From Flavipsychrobacter sp. (GTDB lineage Bacteria > Bacteroidota > Bacteroidia > Chitinophagales > Chitinophagaceae), in the NCBI GenBank assembly GCA_025963465.1, contig JAOQAP010000015.1, positions 1 through 56,123 on the forward strand: DNA of 56,123 nucleotides. Direction: 5' to 3'. The notes beneath the pieces are model-generated. The model was not told the origin of the DNA. It saw nothing but the letters and a program-made list of their open reading frames with translations, and searched no databases. A program made the translations under genes and the position numbers. Of the stretch, positions 51,578 to 56,123 are shown one piece after another (position 1 is the first letter of the stretch; each line of letters starts with the position of its first letter).

Positions 51578-52771
51578 ATGAACAGAAAGATCCTGTTATT
51601 CGCCATTTTGCTGTTGTCAGTTACCAATGCAATAGCGCAAAGCACCGACCCGATGATCATTAACTGGTGGTTCAATACTACCGGTGCAAAATACAAAGCC
51701 ATACTTACAGATGTGGAAGCCGTTTATTACACCACATCCACCGTCTATGTAAAAGCAAGTGGTATCCCAAATTATTATGCAGATGGGGTGACCCATAATG
51801 ATGGTAAAGACCTGAAAGCTACATGGGCCATACCCAGGGTGCCTGTAAAAGCTACTACTCCAAAAGGAGTAATGGGTGGCCAGATGGGCCTGATGCTGGA
51901 CGGCTCTGTGTTTTTTCATCCCGGTGATGCGCAGTCTTATATGAGTGCTGGCATATGGAACCGCCTGGCTTACTATTTCGAAGGTGTGGATATGGATGCC
52001 AGCAATGGCCACAGCACACCGGATAATATGTACCATCACCATTTCGATAACCTGAAGCTGCACGATTTTGTTGCTACAAAACACTCGCCTATAGTAGCTT
52101 ATGCATGGGATGGCTATCCTGTATATGGGCCTTATGGTTATAAGAACACAGATGGTACCGGCGGGATCACAAGAATGGTGACAAGCTACAGTACCAAGAG
52201 CTATACCACCCGCACATCAGGCCCTGCAACAACAGATCCTGCATACCCTATAGGCTGCTTTATAGAAGACTGGCAGTATAATGCAGGCTCAGGCGACCTG
52301 GATGAGCATAACGGACGTTTCTGTGTGACCCCGGAATACCCGTCCGGTACCTATGCTTACTTTACCACTGTTGATGCCAGCCTGAAACCGATATACCCTT
52401 ACTTTATCGGCCCAACTTTCTACGGCAATTTCGATATGTCTGTTACTGGTCCTTCAGGTGGTTCATCTGTAATACCTACAGGCGCTACCAAATACAACCC
52501 GTCAACTACACAGGTAAACGAAATAGCAGTTATCGAAGCTAACATCAGCCTGTACCCTATACCTGTCGTTACAGATCTGAACATACAGCTGAAAGAAGAT
52601 AAGGACTATACAGTTGTGATCTACAATATGAACGGAGCAATACTGGAAAATAAAAAGATCAGTTCTTCTTCTAAAATAAGCATGGCAAACCTGCCTTATG
52701 GTGTTTATTTCGTAGAAGTGACTGATGCATCCAATAACAGCGGCTTCATTAAAAGGATAGTAAAACAGTAA
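51578..52771 (+). CDS. YHYH-domain protein with T9SS sorting domain
   Basis: A 397-residue secreted protein. The signal is NRKILLFAILLLSVTNAIA-QS. The YHYH domain (about 25-290) contains MYHHHFDNLKLHDFVATKHSPIVAYAWDGYPVYGPYGYKNTDG, with a YHHH variant of the name motif, and CFIEDWQYNAGSGDLDEHNGRFCVTPEYPSGTYAYF. These are metal-binding-like histidines. The last 80 residues (IEANISLYPIPVVTDLNIQL...VVIYNMNGAILENKK...LPYGVYFVEVTD...KRIVKQ) are a type A T9SS sorting domain. The protein should reach the cell surface or medium. YHYH proteins have no established function. A strong terminator follows. Confidence 0.9.
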   Translation: MNRKILLFAILLLSVTNAIAQSTDPMIINWWFNTTGAKYKAILTDVEAVYYTTSTVYVKASGIPNYYADGVTHNDGKDLKATWAIPRVPVKATTPKGVMGGQMGLMLDGSVFFHPGDAQSYMSAGIWNRLAYYFEGVDMDASNGHSTPDNMYHHHFDNLKLHDFVATKHSPIVAYAWDGYPVYGPYGYKNTDGTGGITRMVTSYSTKSYTTRTSGPATTDPAYPIGCFIEDWQYNAGSGDLDEHNGRFCVTPEYPSGTYAYFTTVDASLKPIYPYFIGPTFYGNFDMSVTGPSGGSSVIPTGATKYNPSTTQVNEIAVIEANISLYPIPVVTDLNIQLKEDKDYTVVIYNMNGAILENKKISSSSKISMANLPYGVYFVEVTDASNNSGFIKRIVKQ

Positions 52772-52822
52772 GTGCGGGATAATTAATAATGATAAGGTCG
52801 AGACCGGGGCGGTTCAAGCCTG

Positions 52823-52854
52823 AAAGATGAAGCAATTTGCTTCATCTTTTTTTT
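52823..52854 (+). terminator. Terminator of the YHYH gene
   Basis: AAAGATGAAGCAA and its complement flank a tight loop and run into a T-run (CTTTTTTTT), 51 bases after the stop. Confidence 0.9.
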
Positions 52855-52918
52855 AGCGCTTATAATTAGTACATTCGCCTGTGTTTTTTATTGTAGTGAT
52901 ATTAAAAACAAATAGTTT

Positions 52919-53692
52919 ATGAAGAAAATAATATTATTGGTTGCCGCATTGCTTGCAGGTAAAGTAGGTATGTCCCAGACAGATATGGGCATGCAGATGA
53001 TCTTTGTAAAAGGCGCAAGCTTTTTCATGGGCAGCGATGATCCTCATTTTCATGACGCAGAATATGATAACGAAAGGCCGGTGCACAGGGTGAGCATAGG
53101 CAGCTACTATATAGGCAAGACCGAAGTGACCAACGGACAGTGGCGCAAAGTGATGGGCGTATACCCGGCAGCCTACAACGGTGTGGACTACGATAATAAA
53201 GATTGTGAGAACTGCCCGGTAGTAAAAGTGAGCTACAATGATATCCGTGAGTTCATCAGGAAGCTCAATGAAAAATTCCCAAGCAAGCACTATCGCCTGC
53301 CTACAGAAACAGAATGGGAATATGCGGCCAGGGGCGGTAAGTATACCAATAACTACCTGTATAGCGGCAGCAACAAGATAAGTGAAGTAAGCTGGAATGG
53401 TAAGAGCAAGGGCACTACACATGAAGTAGCAACAAAGAAGCCGAATGAGCTGGGCATTTTCGATATGTCGGGTAACGTAATGGAGTGGTGCAATGACTGG
53501 TACGGAGAAGACTACTACGGTAAAACTATTGATGAAATAGACCCTAAAGGGCCAAAAACAGGTATAAAACGCGTTGCAAGGGGCGGATCTTATTTTGATG
53601 ATGATATTACCTGTCGTACCACATACCGCAGCCGTTTCCCGGAAGATACCCACCAATGGAACATTGGTTTCCGTTTAGCGCTTGATTACTAA
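52919..53692 (+). CDS. Secreted SUMF1/FGE-like protein (second copy)
   Basis: A 257-residue secreted protein (signal KKIILLVAALLAGKVGMSQ). FGE-like motifs are MQMIFVKGASFFMGSDDPHFHDAEYDNERPVHRVSIGSYYIGKTEVTNGQWRKVMG, HYRLPTETEWEYAARGG, GIFDMSGNVMEWCNDWYGEDYY, VARGGSYF and IGFRLALDY. It resembles the 20844-21638 protein closely in order and wording. As in that copy, the catalytic cysteine pair is not apparent: one Cys lies in DDITCRTTYRS but does not align with the active pair by eye. No sulfatase gene is near, so an enzyme-maturation role is unlikely. Confidence 0.9.
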   Translation: MKKIILLVAALLAGKVGMSQTDMGMQMIFVKGASFFMGSDDPHFHDAEYDNERPVHRVSIGSYYIGKTEVTNGQWRKVMGVYPAAYNGVDYDNKDCENCPVVKVSYNDIREFIRKLNEKFPSKHYRLPTETEWEYAARGGKYTNNYLYSGSNKISEVSWNGKSKGTTHEVATKKPNELGIFDMSGNVMEWCNDWYGEDYYGKTIDEIDPKGPKTGIKRVARGGSYFDDDITCRTTYRSRFPEDTHQWNIGFRLALDY

Positions 53693-53731
53693 GGGTTAAA
53701 TCGTTTCAGGAGGGTGTTGCAGCTATGGAAA

Positions 53732-53748
53732 TATAGGAAAGTCCTATA
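53732..53748. promoter_or_regulatory. Palindrome upstream of the S41 protease promoter
   Basis: TATAGGA-AAG-TCCTATA is a 7-bp inverted repeat that ends 12 bases before the -33 element of the S41 gene. Its position suits an activator or repressor site. Confidence 0.35.
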
Positions 53749-53759
53749 GCGCATTTCAG

Positions 53760-53787
53760 TTGGCGTATCTCATTTGCCATACCTTTG
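53760..53787 (+). promoter_or_regulatory. Promoter of the S41 protease gene (-33/-7)
   Basis: TTG at 53760-53762, 17 bases, then TACCTTTG at 53780-53787. Both elements and the spacing fit the Bacteroidota promoter. It lies inside the longer open frame, so translation must begin later, at ATG 53805. Confidence 0.7.
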
Positions 53788-53804
53788 TATGGAGTTTTCT
53801 GATA

Positions 53805-55448
53805 ATGGACGTAAATAGTAACGATAGATCGAAGGTCTGGACGCCGCTTTTCTTTTCACTGGTACTTGTGGCCGGCATGGTGCTGGGCTTTAATCTGCGT
53901 GACTCGCTGCGTAATAAGCGGGAATTAAGTACCATTATTCAACGAAACGACAGGCTGGATGAAGTGGTGGGCCTTATCAGGAACCGCTACGTAGATACTA
54001 TTAACAATGAACTGCTTTATACAGATGCCTTGTCGGGCATCCTGAGGTCGCTTGATCCGCATACGGTGTATATTCCTCCTGACGACCTTGAAGGCGTGAA
54101 TGATGACCTGGAAGGTGGCTTTTCCGGCATAGGTGTGGAATTCTCCATTATCCGCGATACCATAGAGGTAACCAATGTAATAGACAATGGCCCTGCGGCA
54201 CATGCAGGCGTGCAGGTAGGCGACCAGGTAATAAAAGTGGGCGATACGCTTGTAGCCGGGGTCAATATCACCTCCGATCATATCATTCATTTACTGAAGG
54301 GCAAGCAAAGCAGTGTAGTGAACGTGACATTCAAACGGGTGGAGAATAACGCGTTCAAACAGCTCCCTATTACCCGTGATATTATCCCTGTGTATAGTGT
54401 TGATGCCAGCCTTATGCTGGATGGTATTACCGGCTTTATAAAGATCAACCGGTTCAGCGCCACTACCTATGATGAATTCAGCACAGCACTGAAAAAGCTG
54501 CAGCAACAGGGTGCAAAGCAGCTGATACTGGACCTGCGCGATAATCCCGGCGGATACCTGGAGGCAGCAACGCTCATAGCCGATAACTTTCTTGATAATA
54601 ATAAACTCATTGTATATACACAAGGGGTACACTCGCCCAGAACAGAATATATAGCAGGTGAGAAAGGCGTATTTGAAAACGGCAAGCTGGCTATACTCAT
54701 AGACGAGGGTTCTGCCTCTGCCAGCGAGATACTGGCAGGCGCAGTGCAGGACTGGGACAGGGGCGTGATCGTAGGTCGCAGATCATTTGGTAAGGGGCTG
54801 GTGCAGAAACAATACGACCTGCCTGATGGCGCTGCGCTGCGACTTACTGTGGCCAGGTATTATACACCATCCGGCCGCAGTATACAGCGTTCTTTTGCAA
54901 AAGGAAAGGACGCTTATATGGAAGACTATGAGCATCGCTTTCAAACGGGAGAGCTTACCGGGAAAGATTCTGTAGCGCTTGCTGACACTACACGATATTA
55001 TACAGGCCGGCACAGGCTGGTGTATGGTGGTGGTGGCATAAAGCCTGATGTTTATGTGCCTTATGATACAGCGCATCTTTCTTCCGGGCTTATATCAGTA
55101 TTGTTCAGCAGGGAGTTGAAAGCGACTATATGGGACTACTTTATGCAGAACCGTAGCAAGCTGAAAGGAAAAACCATCAATGAATTTACACAGTCGTTCG
55201 ACAGCCACCAGCTGACATCAAACTATCTTGCCATGCTGGGGCAGGATATGCGCAGCAGGGTGAATGCACTACTCGCAAAGCCGGCTAACGATACTTATTT
55301 CAAACTGCAGGTGCAGGCGCAGCTGGCCCGTTTCCTCTTCAGGGACAATGGCTATTATGCGGTAAGCCTGAAGCAGGACGAGGTGGTAAATAAAGCGCTG
55401 GCTGTAATGAACACCGACCAGTACTCAAAGGTGATAAGCGGGCAGTGA
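53805..55448 (+). CDS. Carboxy-terminal processing peptidase (S41 family, Ctp/Prc-type)
   Basis: A 547-residue periplasmic serine protease. The start at ATG 53805 (MDVNSNDRSKVWTPLFFSLVLVAGMVLGF) gives a signal-anchor helix, and an upstream ATG is excluded by the promoter. The PDZ domain covers about 105-185 (GGFSGIGVEFSIIRDTIEVTNVIDNGPAAHAGVQVGD). The S41 domain has LILDLRDNPGGYL, the catalytic Ser in IDEGSASASEILAGA and the Lys in GRRSFGKGLVQ. A long helical C-terminal extension (about 400-547) is shared by many Bacteroidota Ctp enzymes. The gene's 3' end overlaps the minus-strand gene at 55425 by 24 bases. Confidence 0.94.
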   Translation: MDVNSNDRSKVWTPLFFSLVLVAGMVLGFNLRDSLRNKRELSTIIQRNDRLDEVVGLIRNRYVDTINNELLYTDALSGILRSLDPHTVYIPPDDLEGVNDDLEGGFSGIGVEFSIIRDTIEVTNVIDNGPAAHAGVQVGDQVIKVGDTLVAGVNITSDHIIHLLKGKQSSVVNVTFKRVENNAFKQLPITRDIIPVYSVDASLMLDGITGFIKINRFSATTYDEFSTALKKLQQQGAKQLILDLRDNPGGYLEAATLIADNFLDNNKLIVYTQGVHSPRTEYIAGEKGVFENGKLAILIDEGSASASEILAGAVQDWDRGVIVGRRSFGKGLVQKQYDLPDGAALRLTVARYYTPSGRSIQRSFAKGKDAYMEDYEHRFQTGELTGKDSVALADTTRYYTGRHRLVYGGGGIKPDVYVPYDTAHLSSGLISVLFSRELKATIWDYFMQNRSKLKGKTINEFTQSFDSHQLTSNYLAMLGQDMRSRVNALLAKPANDTYFKLQVQAQLARFLFRDNGYYAVSLKQDEVVNKALAVMNTDQYSKVISGQ

Positions 55449-55868
55449 GTCCATCCATTTTATGTTGTTCACATCACAGGCATCAGCACAGAATGTTTGC
55501 GGACCATTGGTAAGCAGCCAGTAACTGCACTGCATTACCCGCTGGTAGCTGAGTAGCTGGTGTAGTGTCTGCTCAGATATGGGTACGCCGGGCTCTTTAC
55601 ATTCCACAAGCATCCATGGTTTATGCTCCCTGCTATACACCACTATATCAAATCGTTTTTTAAGGTCGCCCACCTGTATGGTTTTCTCAACGGACATTAA
55701 TGATGCAGGGTAATGCATGGTATCCGTAAGGTACTGTATCATATACTGCCTTACATGCTCTTCCGGGGTAAGAATGATCCATTTCCTGCGTATGGGATCG
55801 AACACACTGGTCTTGCCATCGGTTTGCTGCAGCTTCAGCCGTATGTTTGAAAAATCAGGATCGATCAT
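55425..55868 (-). CDS. HSDR_N-like nuclease-fold protein
   Basis: A 147-residue protein similar to the N-terminal nuclease region of type I restriction HsdR (HSDR_N_2-like). The PD-(D/E)xK-style core has Asp74 in KKRFDIVVYSREHK and E89-C-K91 in PWMLVECKEPG. A helix with QLLSYQRVMQCSYWLLTNG follows. Helicase parts are absent. Such short stand-alone proteins are widespread in Bacteroidota and their job is unknown; a DNA repair or defence role is possible. On the minus strand a TACTTTTG box (55876-55883) directly precedes its ATG. Its stop lies inside the S41 gene, convergently. Confidence 0.88.
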   Translation of the reverse strand: MIDPDFSNIRLKLQQTDGKTSVFDPIRRKWIILTPEEHVRQYMIQYLTDTMHYPASLMSVEKTIQVGDLKKRFDIVVYSREHKPWMLVECKEPGVPISEQTLHQLLSYQRVMQCSYWLLTNGPQTFCADACDVNNIKWMDSLPAYHL

Positions 55869-55875
55869 CGGGCTT

Positions 55876-55883
55876 CAAAAGTA
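55876..55883 (-). promoter_or_regulatory. Candidate -7 box of the HSDR_N-like gene
   Basis: TACTTTTG on the minus strand (TAnnTTTG) only seven bases before the ATG, implying a very short or absent leader. No -33 TTG is seen. Confidence 0.4.
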
Positions 55884-55987
55884 TTAACTTCTCATGATTA
55901 ACCGATCTATATTATTTCTCTGTTTATTAACTAATGAGCCACTATCCGGGACTTTCGACTAAGCAAAAAACATCTTATCTTTAAAGT

Positions 55988-56123
55988 ATGAAAACAAAGC
56001 AGGAGATAGTAGAGAACTGGCTGCCACGGTATACAGGGCAGGCGCTGAAAGATTTTGGCCACTATATACTCCTGTGCAATTTCAGCAACTATGTTACGCT
56101 ATTTGCAAAGATGCATAATGTGG
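55988..56123 (+). CDS. amn: AMP nucleosidase (5' end only)
   Basis: The first 45 codons of a gene that runs off the right edge: MKTKQEIVENWLPRYTGQAL, then FGHYILLCNFSNYVTLFAKMHN. That opening matches the short Bacteroidota AMP nucleosidase, which splits AMP to adenine and ribose-5-phosphate. TATCTTTA (one base from TAnnTTTG) lies five bases upstream. Catalytic residues are outside the window, so the call rests on the N-terminus alone. Confidence 0.8.
   Translation, partial: MKTKQEIVENWLPRYTGQALKDFGHYILLCNFSNYVTLFAKMHNV

Noticed and set aside
53760-53804. S41 protease starting 15 codons upstream
   Set aside because: A full -33/-7 promoter lies inside that extension.

Overview
The window is chromosomal DNA of a Bacteroidota bacterium, most likely of the Chitinophagales/Chitinophagaceae type (inference). 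The evidence is the set of TAnnTTTG promoter cores, the lipoproteins with the S/A-C-K-K-K lipobox context, two secreted proteins with type IX secretion (T9SS) C-terminal sorting domains, LytS/LytTR regulation, and an alternative complex III operon joined to an aa3-type oxidase. I see no insertion sequence, prophage or CRISPR array.

Layout. 1-7129: housekeeping genes pheT (runs off the left edge), dnaB, a cysteine desulfurase and pyruvate kinase. The pheT-dnaB gap carries three DnaA-box-like 9-mers exactly 11 bp apart. DnaB ends in an SSB-like acidic tip. 7146-14636: a secreted M28 peptidase, then (minus strand) a LytS-type kinase and LytTR regulator followed by four tandem paralogous lipoproteins. 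14637-17701: htpG between short degenerate repeats, then an 850-base repeat-rich gap. 17702-20767: an AT-rich gene for a 1021-residue membrane-anchored NACHT NTPase, probably horizontally acquired and the best candidate immune protein here. 20844-25029: an accessory stretch with a secreted SUMF1-like protein, a DUF4382-like lipoprotein, a 2OG-Fe(II) oxygenase, two members of a small secreted family, a GIY-YIG protein, and many copies of a dispersed repeat with core CCTTCGTTCCTCAGGATGAC. 25269-30390: a response regulator and kinase in convergent orientation, a DUF4394-like T9SS cargo protein, and an SDR protein lacking the usual YxxxK. 30721-42476: the respiratory operon actABCDEF-coxB-coxA, in which quinol electrons pass from the alternative complex III to cytochrome oxidase. 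42595-48629: a small secreted protein, an M16 peptidase, a family 2 glycosyltransferase, a small membrane protein and a histidine kinase. 48842-50156: tRNA-Leu(GAG) next to a foreign-looking gene pair. 50467-56123: a MauG-like dihaem peroxidase, a YHYH/T9SS protein, a second SUMF1-like protein, a Ctp-type S41 protease, a small HSDR_N-like nuclease-fold protein overlapping it convergently, and the start of an AMP nucleosidase gene.

Most intergenic ends carry clear hairpin terminators, so the operon boundaries are well supported. The two regions that look acquired (NACHT at 17.7-20.8 kb, and the gene pair beside tRNA-Leu at 49-50 kb) are AT-rich and next to repeats or a tRNA. The repeat-dense stretches at 21.6-22.1 and 24.0-24.7 kb are the least explained non-coding sequence. 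All family assignments were made by reading motifs; no database search was run.
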